Source: Bacteroidaceae bacterium (GTDB lineage Bacteria > Bacteroidota > Bacteroidia > Bacteroidales > Bacteroidaceae). Taken from it: a stretch of DNA of 40,826 nucleotides. Both the position numbers and the translations under genes were made by a program. The notes beneath the pieces are model-generated. The model was not told where the DNA came from. It ran no database searches and saw nothing but the letters and a program-made list of their open reading frames with translations. Below, in pieces: positions 11,801-20,102 of this stretch; position 1 is the first letter of the stretch, and every line of letters begins with the position of its first letter. Location of the stretch: the NCBI GenBank assembly GCA_017557005.1, contig JAFZFZ010000089.1:1-40826 (forward strand), written 5' to 3'.

Positions 11801-12523
11801 TTATATCTTATATTTTCTTGCTTTTCTTGCCATCTTGTGTGCAGCCTTCTGGCGACGCTTGATAGCCTTCTTATCCTTCTCGTTCAGCACGGTAGCTATT
11901 TCGTGAGCGATGATAGCCGCGCCATCGGGGTTGGGGTGTATCTGGTCGGGCATCAAGTGTATGTAGGGGCCAAATGCCGTGTACAGGTCAATGATGGGGA
12001 GGTTCATCTCCGTGGCCACCTCTTCGATGTAGGGTATCACGTGATGCAGTGTGGTGCTATCGTTGATGCCCCAGCCCCAGCGTGTACCTGGGATAGGGTA
12101 GCACAGGTATACCTGCGGATGGCTCTCCAGCTCTTGGAAGCTGCGTATCAGCGTGCGCAGGTCGTCCTTGAACTCGGCATGATGCTTCCAGTTGTAGGGC
12201 TTCGAGTCATTGGTGCCCAGCTTGATGGTCACGATGTCGGGGTTGAAGGCCAGTGCATCGCGATAGGCCTGCTCCTTCATATAAGGATGGTCGCCCTTGT
12301 TGAGCAGGGTGCGTGCCCCCACGCCGTAGTTGCGCACATCGTATTTGTCGGCTCCCAGCAGTCGGCATAGCACAGCCGGGTAGCTATCGTTGGCGCGGTC
12401 TTTGATGCCCGATCCGTAGGTGATGCTGTTGCCTATGCAGGCAATCTTTATTTTCTGTGTCTCTTGAGCATGGCTGATGGCGATGCATAGCAACATGCAG
12501 AGTAGGGTAAGGGTACGTCTCAT
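11801..12523 (-). CDS. Secreted SGNH/GDSL-type esterase
   Basis: 240 aa. Signal peptide 1-19 (cleavage after SHA). SGNH blocks are all visible: block I GNSIT with nucleophile Ser33, block II Gly in YGVGA (about 66-70), block III GTND with Asn105, and block V DQIHPNPDG with Asp193 and His196. These enzymes hydrolyse O-acetyl or acyl esters; beside altronate dehydratase, a pectin or hemicellulose deacetylase role is plausible but inferred. The C-terminus (about 215-240) is a Lys/Arg-rich tail. It lies 35 bp downstream of uxaA. Confidence 0.88.
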   Translation of the reverse strand: MRRTLTLLCMLLCIAISHAQETQKIKIACIGNSITYGSGIKDRANDSYPAVLCRLLGADKYDVRNYGVGARTLLNKGDHPYMKEQAYRDALAFNPDIVTIKLGTNDSKPYNWKHHAEFKDDLRTLIRSFQELESHPQVYLCYPIPGTRWGWGINDSTTLHHVIPYIEEVATEMNLPIIDLYTAFGPYIHLMPDQIHPNPDGAAIIAHEIATVLNEKDKKAIKRRQKAAHKMARKARKYKI

Positions 12524-12558
12524 GTGAGTGATTCCTTTAGGGGTTCTTACATTCTATA

Positions 12559-14049
12559 TTATAAGGTCACACCGGTCTTGAATATCGCAATCTCGCGGTA
12601 GTTCTTCTTCTCGTTGTTTACCTCTTCGCCACTGGCCACGCGGATGATGTAGTCGGTAAATCGCTCCACCACTGCGCTCATGGGCTCGTCCTCCACGATG
12701 ACTCCCGCATTGAAGTCAATCCAGGTGGGCTTGTTCTGCGCCAAGGCACTGTTGGTCGATATCTTCATCGTAGGCACAAAGGTGCCGAAGGGTGTTCCGC
12801 GTCCGGTAGTGAATAGTACGATGTGGCATCCGCAGGCTGCCAATGCGGTCGATGCTACCAGGTCGTTGCCCGGTGCCGATAGCAGGCTCAATCCCTTCAC
12901 CTTCAGTCGGTCGCCATAGCCCATCACGCCCGACACGTAGCTCTTGCCACACTTCTGTGTGCAGCCCAGCGCCTTCTCCTCCAGGGTCGATATGCCGCCC
13001 GCCTTGTTGCCCGGCGAGGGGTTCTCGCCCACAGGCTCGCCGTGGCTGAGGAAGTAGTCCTTGAAGTCGTTGATGAGGCTCACCGTCTGGTCAAACAGCT
13101 CGCGGCTCTCGCATCGGTTCATCAAGATGGTCTCGGCGCCAAACATCTCCGGCACTTCCGTCAGCACCGAGGTGCCGCCCTGTGCGATGAGCAGGTCTGA
13201 GAACTCGCCCAGCAAGGGGTTGGCCGTGATGCCCGAGAAGCCGTCTGAGCCACCACACTTGAGTCCCACGCGTAGCTCCGATAGCGGAATGTCGGTGCGC
13301 ACATCCTTCGATGCCTCAGCATATATCTCGCGCAGCAGCTCCATGCCCTCGGCAATCTCGTCGGAGCACTGCTGTGTCACCATAAACTTGATACGGCTCG
13401 GGTCATAGTCGCCCACAAACTCGCGGAACGCATCCGGCTGGTTGTTCTCGCATCCGAGTCCCACCACCAGCACGCCACCTGCATTGGGGTGTAGCACCAT
13501 GTCGCGCAGTATCTTGCGAGTGTTCTCGTGGTCGTCGCCCAGCTGCGAGCATCCATAGTTGTGAGGGTATGCCACGATGGCATCCACGCCCTTGCCGCCC
13601 GTCTCCTGTTGCAGTAGGGTAGCCAGCTGTGTAGCTACACCATTCACACATCCCACGGTAGGCACTATCCATATCTCGTTGCGTATGCCCACCTCGCCAT
13701 TGGCACGTCGGTAGCCTTTGAAGGTGAGCGCCTTCTCAGCGATGTCCAGTGTCACGGGGTGCGGCTCATAGGTGTAGTCGAGCAGTCCGGCGAGGTTGGT
13801 CGCCACATGATGCTCGTTTACCCAGCTACCCTTGGCGATGGCTTTCGTAGCATGTCCGATGGGATATCCATATTTCACGATGTTCTCCCCTTCGGCAAAG
13901 TCCTTCAGGGCTATCTTGTGTCCAGCGGGTATGTCCTCCGTTACAGTGATGCACTCGCCAGCGATGGCAATCTGTTCGCCCGCCTTCAGAGCAGCGATAG
14001 CAACGGCCACATTGTCAGCCGGGTTGATACGCAGGTAGGTGGTCTTCAT
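12559..14049 (-). CDS. uxaA: Altronate dehydratase
   Basis: 496 aa. Dehydrates D-altronate to 2-keto-3-deoxygluconate (KDG) in galacturonate catabolism. The N-terminal SAF domain (about 1-95) and the long C-terminal UxaA domain are both present, including GYRRANGEVGIRNE, GCSQLGDDHENT, ECGGSDGFSG-type motif (LKCGGSDGFSGITANP) and GRGTPFGTFVPTMKISTN. Conserved Cys/His residues that bind the metal are retained. The ATG at 14049 is preferred to the TTG at 14058. It is divergent from the KDG kinase gene, whose product uses its product; uxaB and uxaC are not in this window. Confidence 0.92.
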   Translation of the reverse strand: MKTTYLRINPADNVAVAIAALKAGEQIAIAGECITVTEDIPAGHKIALKDFAEGENIVKYGYPIGHATKAIAKGSWVNEHHVATNLAGLLDYTYEPHPVTLDIAEKALTFKGYRRANGEVGIRNEIWIVPTVGCVNGVATQLATLLQQETGGKGVDAIVAYPHNYGCSQLGDDHENTRKILRDMVLHPNAGGVLVVGLGCENNQPDAFREFVGDYDPSRIKFMVTQQCSDEIAEGMELLREIYAEASKDVRTDIPLSELRVGLKCGGSDGFSGITANPLLGEFSDLLIAQGGTSVLTEVPEMFGAETILMNRCESRELFDQTVSLINDFKDYFLSHGEPVGENPSPGNKAGGISTLEEKALGCTQKCGKSYVSGVMGYGDRLKVKGLSLLSAPGNDLVASTALAACGCHIVLFTTGRGTPFGTFVPTMKISTNSALAQNKPTWIDFNAGVIVEDEPMSAVVERFTDYIIRVASGEEVNNEKKNYREIAIFKTGVTL

Positions 14050-14083
14050 GTTGGTCAAATGGATGGTTTACAAAATCAGTGCA

Positions 14084-14091
14084 CGAATTTA
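14084..14091 (-). promoter_or_regulatory. Probable -7 element for uxaA
   Basis: TAAATTCG on the minus strand, a one-base variant of TAnnTTTG, 34 bp upstream of the uxaA ATG. Confidence 0.45.
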
Positions 14092-14197
14092 CGGAAAGTT
14101 ATGCATTGTTGAAAGTTTTTTCGTAAAAAAGTAACACTTCCGCCTTCGCCGTTTGGGGATAATTTATTAAAAATATTGTTTTATCATTCGTTTTTAT

Positions 14198-14205
14198 TAC
14201 CTTTG
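14198..14205 (+). promoter_or_regulatory. Bacteroidota -7 promoter element for kdgK
   Basis: TACCTTTG followed by CG, with a TTG about 20 bp upstream (14177-14179) as a -33 candidate. It shares the 200-bp divergent region with the uxaA promoter, where a common regulator could act. Confidence 0.65.
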
Positions 14206-14249
14206 CGATGTTAATTGCAAAATAGGCAAATCTATAATACCGTATTATA

Positions 14250-15272
14250 ATGGCAAAAATTGTAACTTTAGGAGAAATTATGCTCCGCCTGTCCACTCCC
14301 GGACAGACACGTTTTGTTCAGACCGACGTATTTGATGTAGTGTATGGCGGTGGCGAAGCCAACGTCGCTGTTAGCTGCGCCAACTATGGCCACGATGCCT
14401 ACTTCGTAACCAAGCTCCCCAAGCACGAGATTGGTCAGTCGGCTATCAATTCATTGCGCAAGTTCGGTGTCAAGACCGACTATATAGCTCGTGGCGGCAA
14501 CCGCGTAGGTATCTACTACCTTGAGACCGGTGCCTCTATGCGTCCCAGCAAGGTGATTTACGACCGCGCTGGCTCATCTATCGCCGAGGCTGATCCTCAA
14601 GACTTTGATTTCGATGCTATCATGGAGGGTGCCGACTGGTTCCACTGGAGCGGTATCACCCCCGCCATCAGCGACAAGGCTGCTGAGCTCACCCGCTTGG
14701 CTTGCGAGGCTGCTAAGCGCCACGGCGTGACAGTATCTGTAGACCTCAACTTCCGCAAGAAATTGTGGACCAAGGAGAAGGCACAGAGCATCATGCGCCC
14801 CTTGATGGAGTATGTCGATGTATGCATTGGCAACGAAGAGGATGCTGAGCTCTGCCTCGGCTTCAAGCCCGATGCTGATGTTGAGGGCGGCCACACCGAT
14901 GCTGAGGGCTACAAGGGTATCTTCATGCAGATGGCTCGTGAGTTTGGCTTCAAGTACGTCATCTCTACCCTGCGTGAGAGCTACTCTGCTACCCACAATG
15001 GCTGGAAGGCTATGATTTACGATGGCAACGAGTTCTACGTATCAAAGCACTACGATATCGACCCCATCATCGACCGTGTGGGTGGTGGCGACTCCTTCTC
15101 AGGTGGTGTCATCCACGGCTTGCTCACCAAGGCTACCCAGGGCGAGGCCCTCGAGTTTGCCGTAGCAGCTTCAGCGCTCAAGCATACCATCCCTGGCGAC
15201 TTCAATATGGTGTCTGTCGAGGAGGTTGAGGCACTTGCTGGTGGCGATGCCAGTGGTCGTGTGCAGAGATGA
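14250..15272 (+). CDS. kdgK: 2-dehydro-3-deoxygluconate kinase (PfkB family)
   Basis: 340 aa. Phosphorylates KDG to KDPG with ATP. PfkB/ribokinase fold: N-terminal GG motif (YGGGEANVAVSCANYG, about 32-47), and the C-terminal signature DRVGGGDSFSGG with catalytic Asp281 and the anion hole. Substrate is inferred from its position: divergent from altronate dehydratase (makes KDG) and upstream of KDPG aldolase (uses KDPG). The closing residues (GGDASGRVQR) are typical of this Bacteroidota subfamily as I recall it. Confidence 0.92.
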   Translation: MAKIVTLGEIMLRLSTPGQTRFVQTDVFDVVYGGGEANVAVSCANYGHDAYFVTKLPKHEIGQSAINSLRKFGVKTDYIARGGNRVGIYYLETGASMRPSKVIYDRAGSSIAEADPQDFDFDAIMEGADWFHWSGITPAISDKAAELTRLACEAAKRHGVTVSVDLNFRKKLWTKEKAQSIMRPLMEYVDVCIGNEEDAELCLGFKPDADVEGGHTDAEGYKGIFMQMAREFGFKYVISTLRESYSATHNGWKAMIYDGNEFYVSKHYDIDPIIDRVGGGDSFSGGVIHGLLTKATQGEALEFAVAASALKHTIPGDFNMVSVEEVEALAGGDASGRVQR

Positions 15273-15512
15273 GCTTTTGGGAATTAGGAGTGGCTAGTTA
15301 GGAATTAGGAATTAGGAATTAGGAGTTAACCCTCCACACCCTACCTAAACTATAAACCTTAAACTATAAACCCTCAACTCTAAACTCTAAACTCTAAACA
15401 CTAAACCCTCAAGGTTCGTGCCAGCGAGCGCATGTAAGCTAGCTTACAATGCTCAGCGAGCGCAGCCGAAGCTCAACAACGAAGTTGTTAACCCTAAACT
15501 AAAACAAAAAAA
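15273..15512. repeat. Intergenic: short tandem repeats and a REP-like element (copy 1)
   Basis: Starts with 7-bp GAATTAG-type repeats (15296-15325), then AACTCTA/AACCCTA heptamers (15360-15410). From 15411 comes the dispersed element described for 37852: AAGGTTCGTGC, AGCGAGCG, a central hairpin GTAAGC-TA-GCTTAC (15434-15447), AGCGAGCG again, GCAGCCGAAGCTCA, and AACAAC-GAA-GTTGTT. The element ends about 20 bp before the ATG of the aldolase gene, so it is probably in the 5' leader or the intergenic part of a kdgK-eda transcript. No promoter consensus was found for the aldolase gene. Confidence 0.8.
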
Positions 15513-16184
15513 ATGGCAAAATTCAATAAAATACAAGTGCTCGCAGTGATGAAGCAGACAGGCATGGTGCCTGTGTTCTATCACAGCGATGTAGAGACTG
15601 CCAAGCAGGTAGTCAAGGCTTGCTACGAGGGCGGCGTGCGTGCCTTCGAGTTTACTAACCGTGGCGACTTTGCTCACGAGGTGTTTGGCGAACTCAACAA
15701 GTGGGTGTCGCGCGAGTGCCCCGAGATGGTGATGGGCGTAGGTTCAGTTGTCGACCCCGCCACAGCAGCCCTCTATATCCAGTTGGGTGCCAACTTCATC
15801 GTAGGCCCCTTGTTCAACCCCGAAGTGGCTAAGGTGTGCAACCGTCGCCTCATCCCCTACACTCCGGGCTGCGGCTCAGTGAGCGAGATTGGCTTTGCAC
15901 AAGAGTGCGGTTGCGACCTCTGCAAGGTGTTCCCCGCAGGCAACGTAGGTGGTCCCTCATTTGTAAAGAATGTAAAGGCCCCCATGCCCTGGTCAATGCT
16001 CATGGTTACCGGTGGCGTAGAGCCCACCAAGGAAAACCTCACTGCATGGATCAAGGCCGGTGTCACCTGTGTAGGTATGGGTAGCAACCTCTTCCCCAAG
16101 GAGGTAGTGGCTGCTCAGGACTGGGCATGGATCAGTGCCAAGTGTCGCGAGGCATTCAGCTACATCGAGGAGGCACGCGGATAA
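15513..16184 (+). CDS. eda: KDPG aldolase / 4-hydroxy-2-oxoglutarate aldolase
   Basis: 223 aa. Cleaves KDPG to pyruvate and glyceraldehyde-3-phosphate, the last step of the uronate route started by uxaA and kdgK. Class I aldolase barrel: the Schiff-base Lys is in CKVFPAG (Lys138), with the upstream acid/base region [12 protein letters not shown] (about 44-55) and phosphate-binding MVTGGVEPT (about 168-176) and GMGSNLF (about 188-194). Length is normal. It is followed by a strong intrinsic terminator at 16310-16354. Confidence 0.93.
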   Translation: MAKFNKIQVLAVMKQTGMVPVFYHSDVETAKQVVKACYEGGVRAFEFTNRGDFAHEVFGELNKWVSRECPEMVMGVGSVVDPATAALYIQLGANFIVGPLFNPEVAKVCNRRLIPYTPGCGSVSEIGFAQECGCDLCKVFPAGNVGGPSFVKNVKAPMPWSMLMVTGGVEPTKENLTAWIKAGVTCVGMGSNLFPKEVVAAQDWAWISAKCREAFSYIEEARG

Positions 16185-16309
16185 GCGCTTCCTACAATTG
16201 GCGACTGCCCCTCTTATCACTAAGAAGAGCAGCCTGGTAGATTGAATGATTAAGAAAAAGTTATTTATGTAAGGTAGCAGCTCTATCAGCTGTTGCTCGT
16301 ACTCATAAC

Positions 16310-16354
16310 ATCGGCAGTTGGCAAATTGTTTGCTCGGCTGCCGATATTTTTTTT
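16310..16354 (+). terminator. Strong intrinsic terminator next to the following ATG
   Basis: ATCGGCAG (16310-16317) pairs with CTGCCGAT (16338-16345); an inner GCAAA-TTG-TTTGC stem stacks inside, and eight T follow (16347-16354). It ends eda, but the next gene's ATG at 16361 is only six bases after the T-run. So either the next gene has a leaderless or internal start, or its leader holds a conditional terminator. Confidence 0.85.
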
Positions 16355-16360
16355 ATAACT

Positions 16361-16822
16361 ATGGATAATGAACAAAGAGTTGCTCGCGCTGTTGAACTCT
16401 TCAAGATGGGATACAACTGTGCGCAAGCCGTGACGGCAGCTTTTGCCGATGAGTATGGATACACCGAGGAGCAGGCACTCAAGATGTCGGCTTCGTTTGG
16501 TGGAGGTATTGGTCGCATGCGCGAGACCTGTGGAGCCGCATGTGGCATGTTTATCCTTGCCGGTCTCGAGACCGGTAGCGCCGATGCCGACGATCGCGAG
16601 GGCAAGGCAGCCAACTATGCCTTCGTGCAGCGCTTGGCCGATGAGTTTCGCCGCGAGAACGGTTCGCTCATTTGTGCCGAACTGCTCGGATTGCGCGAGC
16701 GTGCACCGCAACCTCCTACACCAGAGGAGCGTACGCAAACCTATTATGTGAAACGTCCATGTGTCAAAATGGTCGAAACTGCGGCACGCATCTGGGCAAA
16801 AAGAGCTGATTTGGTGCAATAA
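16361..16822 (+). CDS. C-GCAxxG-C-C family putative redox protein
   Basis: 153 aa cytoplasmic protein. It matches the family defined by spaced cysteines: Cys in GYNCAQAV (about 20), the glycine-rich SFGGGIGRMRETCGAACG segment (about 45-62) that gives the family its name, a Cys in SLICAELL (about 107), and the C-terminal RPCVKMVETAA (about 133). Members are proposed redox-active or metal-binding proteins; no reaction is established. A terminator finishing six bases before the ATG makes its transcription odd. Confidence 0.85.
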   Translation: MDNEQRVARAVELFKMGYNCAQAVTAAFADEYGYTEEQALKMSASFGGGIGRMRETCGAACGMFILAGLETGSADADDREGKAANYAFVQRLADEFRRENGSLICAELLGLRERAPQPPTPEERTQTYYVKRPCVKMVETAARIWAKRADLVQ

Positions 16823-16868
16823 ATCCGAAAAAATAGGCAAAAAAATATGTTGTATAACATAATTTTGC

Positions 16869-16876
16869 TAATTTTG
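16869..16876 (+). promoter_or_regulatory. Bacteroidota -7 promoter element
   Basis: TAATTTTG followed by CG, about 75 bp upstream of the 66-aa winged-helix gene. Confidence 0.55.
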
Positions 16877-16951
16877 CGACGTATTTCATATATCCGCTCA
16901 CGTTTTTTGAGGAAGGATATACATGTTTAACTATTAAAGGGATTTAAAATT

Positions 16952-17152
16952 ATGTTGACAGAGAAAGCCGGTGCAAACGCAGGACTCATTTGGAATGCTC
17001 TTGACGGTAAGGAAGGTTTGACCTTCAAGGAAATTAAGAAGGAAACTAAGCAGAAGAAGGACGATTTCCTCCTTGGCTTGGGTTGGTTGCTCCGCGAGGG
17101 CAAGGTAGCTGCCGTTGAGGTAGAAGAGGATGTAGTTTACTCTTTGAAGTAA
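16952..17152 (+). CDS. Small winged-helix protein (DUF2582 type)
   Basis: 66 aa, a single winged helix: helix 1 AGLIWNALDGKEGLTFKEI, recognition helix ETKQKKDDFLLGLGWLLREG, and wing strands KVAAVEVEEDVVYSL. This matches the DUF2582 winged-helix family widespread in Bacteroidota. DNA binding is predicted from the fold; the target is unknown. It has its own -7 element and an RBS-like AAAGGG 14 bp upstream of the ATG, and is followed by a probable terminator (17206-17237), so it is likely monocistronic. No effector domain is attached. Confidence 0.88.
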   Translation: MLTEKAGANAGLIWNALDGKEGLTFKEIKKETKQKKDDFLLGLGWLLREGKVAAVEVEEDVVYSLK

Positions 17153-17205
17153 TCACATTTTTATATAATTACCTATTACATATTACCTCGGTGACGCAAG
17201 TTGCC

Positions 17206-17237
17206 GGGATAATGTGTTTTTATCCCTTCATCTTTTT
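17206..17237 (+). terminator. Probable intrinsic terminator
   Basis: GGGATAA (17206-17212) pairs with TTATCCC (17220-17226) and is followed five bases later by six T. Downstream of the winged-helix gene. Confidence 0.6.
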
Positions 17238-17316
17238 TAAAAAGATTCATATTTTTCTCCTCCCAGCATACTAAAGGCATAATGGGTGCGTTATACATGT
17301 AAACCAACTCTTTCTT

Positions 17317-17505
17317 ATGCCTATGAACGAAGATTTTACTCCCTCTCTTACCTCCGAATTTGCTGCGTTGGTTCGCAGATCACTGAAGCAGGACAAGCTT
17401 CGCCAGCCCAAGGCATCTACATTGAAGTTTCTGAAGGATTTTGCACAAAACTACCGTGCCAACACCCGCCTTCCCGAGGGTTTGCAGAGCTATATACTCA
17501 GTTGA
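17317..17505 (+). CDS. Small basic hypothetical protein (62 aa)
   Basis: 62 aa, basic (RRSLKQDKLRQPKASTLKFLKDFAQNYR), no membrane segment. A second ATG (MNEDFTP) lies six bases downstream and may be the true start. The composition and short helical repeats could fit a nucleic-acid-binding or ribosome-associated protein, but that is only a guess; I recognise no family. It sits alone between a terminator and the rpe promoter. Confidence 0.6.
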   Translation: MPMNEDFTPSLTSEFAALVRRSLKQDKLRQPKASTLKFLKDFAQNYRANTRLPEGLQSYILS

Positions 17506-17561
17506 CCCCTCTCAGTGAGCAAATCATCCGCCTTTTGTTTGTTTTATCCGTCCTATTTGTA

Positions 17562-17569
17562 TACTTTTG
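17562..17569 (+). promoter_or_regulatory. Bacteroidota -7 promoter element for rpe-comEC
   Basis: TACTTTTG followed by TC, 71 bp upstream of the rpe start, with TTTG motifs upstream (17535-17539) as -33 candidates. Confidence 0.6.
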
Positions 17570-17640
17570 TCGTACGATAGCTCCGTGAGGCTATGGTGAT
17601 TTGTTAGTTTGTTTGACAACATAAGTTATCCGTGGAGAAT

Positions 17641-18297
17641 ATGAACCCGATGATTGCCCCTTCGTTGCTCGCTGCCGATTTCTCAAATTTGGCACGCGAT
17701 ATAGATATGATCAACCGCAGTGAGGCCGACTGGCTTCACCTCGATGTGATGGATGGTGTGTTTGTGCCCAACATCTCCTTTGGCTTCCCCGTGCTCGAGC
17801 ATGTAGCCCGCCTCTGCGAGAAGCCCCTCGACGTACACCTCATGATCGTGCAGCCCGAGAAGTTCATCCCCGAGGTCAAGGCCCTGGGCGCTATGATGAT
17901 GAATGTGCACTACGAAGCCTGCCCCCACATCAGTCGTGTCATCTATCAGATTCATCAGGCAGGCATGAAGGCCGGCGTCACCCTCAACCCCGGTACCCCT
18001 GTCAACGTGCTCGTCGATATCATCCGCGATGTAGACATGGTGCTCCTCATGACCGTGAACCCCGGCTTTGGCGGACAGAAGTTCATCGAGCACTCCATCG
18101 AGAAGGTGCGTGAGCTGCGCCGCCTCATCGATAGCACCGGGTCGAGCGCCCTCATCGAGGTCGATGGAGGTGTCAATATGGAGACAGGCCGTCGCCTGGT
18201 AGAGGCCGGTGCCGATGTGCTCGTAGCCGGCAGCACCGTGTTCAAGGCCCCCGACCAAGCAGGCATGGTACACGAGCTCAAGAGCCTCCAACGCTAA
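17641..18297 (+). CDS. rpe: Ribulose-phosphate 3-epimerase
   Basis: 218 aa from the ATG at 17641. Interconverts ribulose-5-P and xylulose-5-P in the pentose phosphate pathway. Family motifs: MIAPSLLAADF at the N-terminus, HLDVMDGVFVPNISFG (metal and substrate residues), DVHLMIVQPE, VNPGFGGQKF, and EVDGGVN with VAGSTVFK at the C-terminus. A GTG at 17632 gives three extra residues and is less likely. The comEC-like gene follows after 31 bp. Confidence 0.95.
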   Translation: MNPMIAPSLLAADFSNLARDIDMINRSEADWLHLDVMDGVFVPNISFGFPVLEHVARLCEKPLDVHLMIVQPEKFIPEVKALGAMMMNVHYEACPHISRVIYQIHQAGMKAGVTLNPGTPVNVLVDIIRDVDMVLLMTVNPGFGGQKFIEHSIEKVRELRRLIDSTGSSALIEVDGGVNMETGRRLVEAGADVLVAGSTVFKAPDQAGMVHELKSLQR

Positions 18298-18328
18298 CTC
18301 TCATTTTTTTTTCCTTATACGATAAGCC

Positions 18329-19909
18329 GTGGCAATAGGTGACACACCCCGTCGATACCCTATGCTACGGCTTTTGCTATGCTATGTCGCAGGCATTGTT
18401 GCCGCCCATGTGCTCTATCCCCATGTAGAGATGCTCGTCGGGTGGGGTAGCGCCGCTATGGCCGTGGCCCTCATGGTCGCGTTGGTGTCCTATGTCGCCC
18501 AGCGTGCCTGGCCCTTCGCCCTCAGCGCCGCCCTGCTCTTCGCCTCGCTGGGCCTCACCGGCTATGGCCTCCAGCGCCGCTCGCTCCACTACGAGTGGTC
18601 GCCCCGTGCCACGATGTACGAAGCCCGCGTCGTCGATGTGCCCCGCCAGCAAGGCCGCACCACCCGGTGCACCCTCCTGGTAACCCATGCCGTCACCGAC
18701 TCAGCCACCCAGCATACCGTGTCGCGCCGCATCCTTGCCCACTTCGACAGTCTCGCCGCGCCCCTGCAGCCCGGCGATGTCATCTGCCTCCATGCCCCCG
18801 TGCGCCCACCTCGCGACCTCACCCCCGACGACCGCTTCGACTATGCCCGCTACCTCCTGCAGCAAGGCCTCTCCGGCACCACCTACCTCACCGCCAGCCA
18901 GTGGCACAGGGTAGGGGAGCAGTACCCCCTCACGCCACGTCAGCGCATGGCCCGCCTCCGCCACCGCCTGCAGTGTCAGCACCTCCTTCCCCTCTACCAG
19001 GGCGATGAGCTCGGCGTGCTCGCCGCCCTCACCCTGGGCGACAAGCAGTGGCTCACCCCCGAGGCCCGCGCCCACTATGCCCATGCCGGCGCCTCCCATG
19101 CCCTTGCCCTGTCGGGCCTCCACGTAGGCATCCTCTATGGCATGCTCGCCTTCGGCCTCCGCGGTCTGCGCCGTCGCCGCCTCCTCTACGCAGTGGGCCA
19201 CCTCGTCACCATCACCCTCCTGTGGCTCTTTGCCCTCCTGGTAGGCATGTCCCCCTCCGTGGTGCGAGCCGTCTTCATGTGCACCCTCTACATCGTAGCC
19301 CGCTGGGTCAGCGCCGATAGCTCCTCGCTCCATGTCCTCACCTTTGCCGCCCTTGCCATGCTCCTCGTGCGTCCGCTCTACCTCTTCGATGTAGGCTTCC
19401 AGCTCTCCTACATGGCCATGGCCGCCATCCTCACCGTGGGGCCCAGCGTCGAGCAGCTCTCCACCCGCTACCACCTCCCCTGGCTCATCCGCTATCCCCT
19501 CAGCATCGTGGCCCTCTCCGTGGTGGCTCAGCTCGGCACCTTCCCCCTCACGCTCCACTACTTTGGCACCTTCCCGCTCTACTTCCTCATCACCAATCTG
19601 CTTGTCATCCCCGCCCTCACCCTGCTGCTCCCCCTTATGATGGTGTGGTGGGGCCTGGCCCTGCTCCATATCCCCCTCGCGGTGCCCTGCGCCTCGCTCG
19701 TCAGCTGGCTCACCCACGCCCTCAACGCCAGCCTCGCCCGCATCGGTTCGTGGCCCCACGCCGTGCTCCACGTGTCGTCGTTCACCCTTCCCGCCGTCAT
19801 CTGCACCTACCTCCTCATTCTCTTCCTTGCCCTCGCCCTCATCCAGCGCCGTCCCCGCGCCTTCGTATGGGCGCTGCTGGCGCTTCTTTGTTTAATGATT
19901 TTTGTTTAA
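18329..19909 (+). CDS. ComEC/Rec2-family membrane protein without the C-terminal nuclease-like domain
   Basis: 526 aa polytopic membrane protein. N-terminal hydrophobic segments and an OB-fold-like DUF4131 region (about 25-190) are followed by the Competence domain with TLGDKQWLTPEARAHYAHAGASHALALSGLHVGIL (two halves around residues 232-270). ComEC forms the inner-membrane channel for single-stranded DNA in transformation. The metallo-beta-lactamase domain seen at the C-terminus of many ComECs is absent; the protein ends in transmembrane helices. The GTG start at 18329 keeps the RYPMLRLLL N-terminus common to Bacteroidota homologues; an ATG at 18362 would cut it. Codon use is extremely C-rich. 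Confidence 0.88.
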   Translation: MAIGDTPRRYPMLRLLLCYVAGIVAAHVLYPHVEMLVGWGSAAMAVALMVALVSYVAQRAWPFALSAALLFASLGLTGYGLQRRSLHYEWSPRATMYEARVVDVPRQQGRTTRCTLLVTHAVTDSATQHTVSRRILAHFDSLAAPLQPGDVICLHAPVRPPRDLTPDDRFDYARYLLQQGLSGTTYLTASQWHRVGEQYPLTPRQRMARLRHRLQCQHLLPLYQGDELGVLAALTLGDKQWLTPEARAHYAHAGASHALALSGLHVGILYGMLAFGLRGLRRRRLLYAVGHLVTITLLWLFALLVGMSPSVVRAVFMCTLYIVARWVSADSSSLHVLTFAALAMLLVRPLYLFDVGFQLSYMAMAAILTVGPSVEQLSTRYHLPWLIRYPLSIVALSVVAQLGTFPLTLHYFGTFPLYFLITNLLVIPALTLLLPLMMVWWGLALLHIPLAVPCASLVSWLTHALNASLARIGSWPHAVLHVSSFTLPAVICTYLLILFLALALIQRRPRAFVWALLALLCLMIFV

Positions 19910-20035
19910 TGTTTAATGTTTAATGATTAATGATTAATGATTAAGGTCGTTAAGGTCGTTAAGGTCGTTAAAGCCCTTAAGGCCCTTAATCTCCCTTAAT
20001 CCCCTTTAATCCCCCTTAATCCCTAAACCATCGTT
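19906..20035. repeat. Short tandem repeats (TTAATGA, TTAAGGTCG, TTAATCCCC types)
   Basis: Consecutive short units: TAATGATTAATGATTAATGA, then three TTAAGGTCG nonamers, then TTAAGGCCC- and TTAATCCCC-type variants. A related stretch occurs at 23463-23515. Located between comEC and the promoter of the DHH gene; no gene inside. Confidence 0.75.
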
Positions 20036-20076
20036 CATAAATCCTAAATCATAAATCAAAATTCATTATTTATTCG

Positions 20077-20084
20077 TATCTTCG
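20077..20084 (+). promoter_or_regulatory. Probable -7 promoter element for the DHH gene
   Basis: TATCTTCG followed by CG, one base from TAnnTTTG, 18 bp upstream of the ATG at 20103. Confidence 0.55.
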
Positions 20085-20102
20085 CGTTAAATTAGCATAA
20101 CT

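Noticed and set aside
15360..15410. Telomere-like AACCCTA heptamers
   Set aside because: Short imperfect heptamer repeats common in intergenic DNA here; a circular bacterial chromosome is the simpler context and nothing suggests an end.
18701..19771. 356-aa minus-strand ORF opposite comEC
   Set aside because: Gly/Glu/His-rich low-complexity composition caused by the third-position C bias of comEC; no domain.
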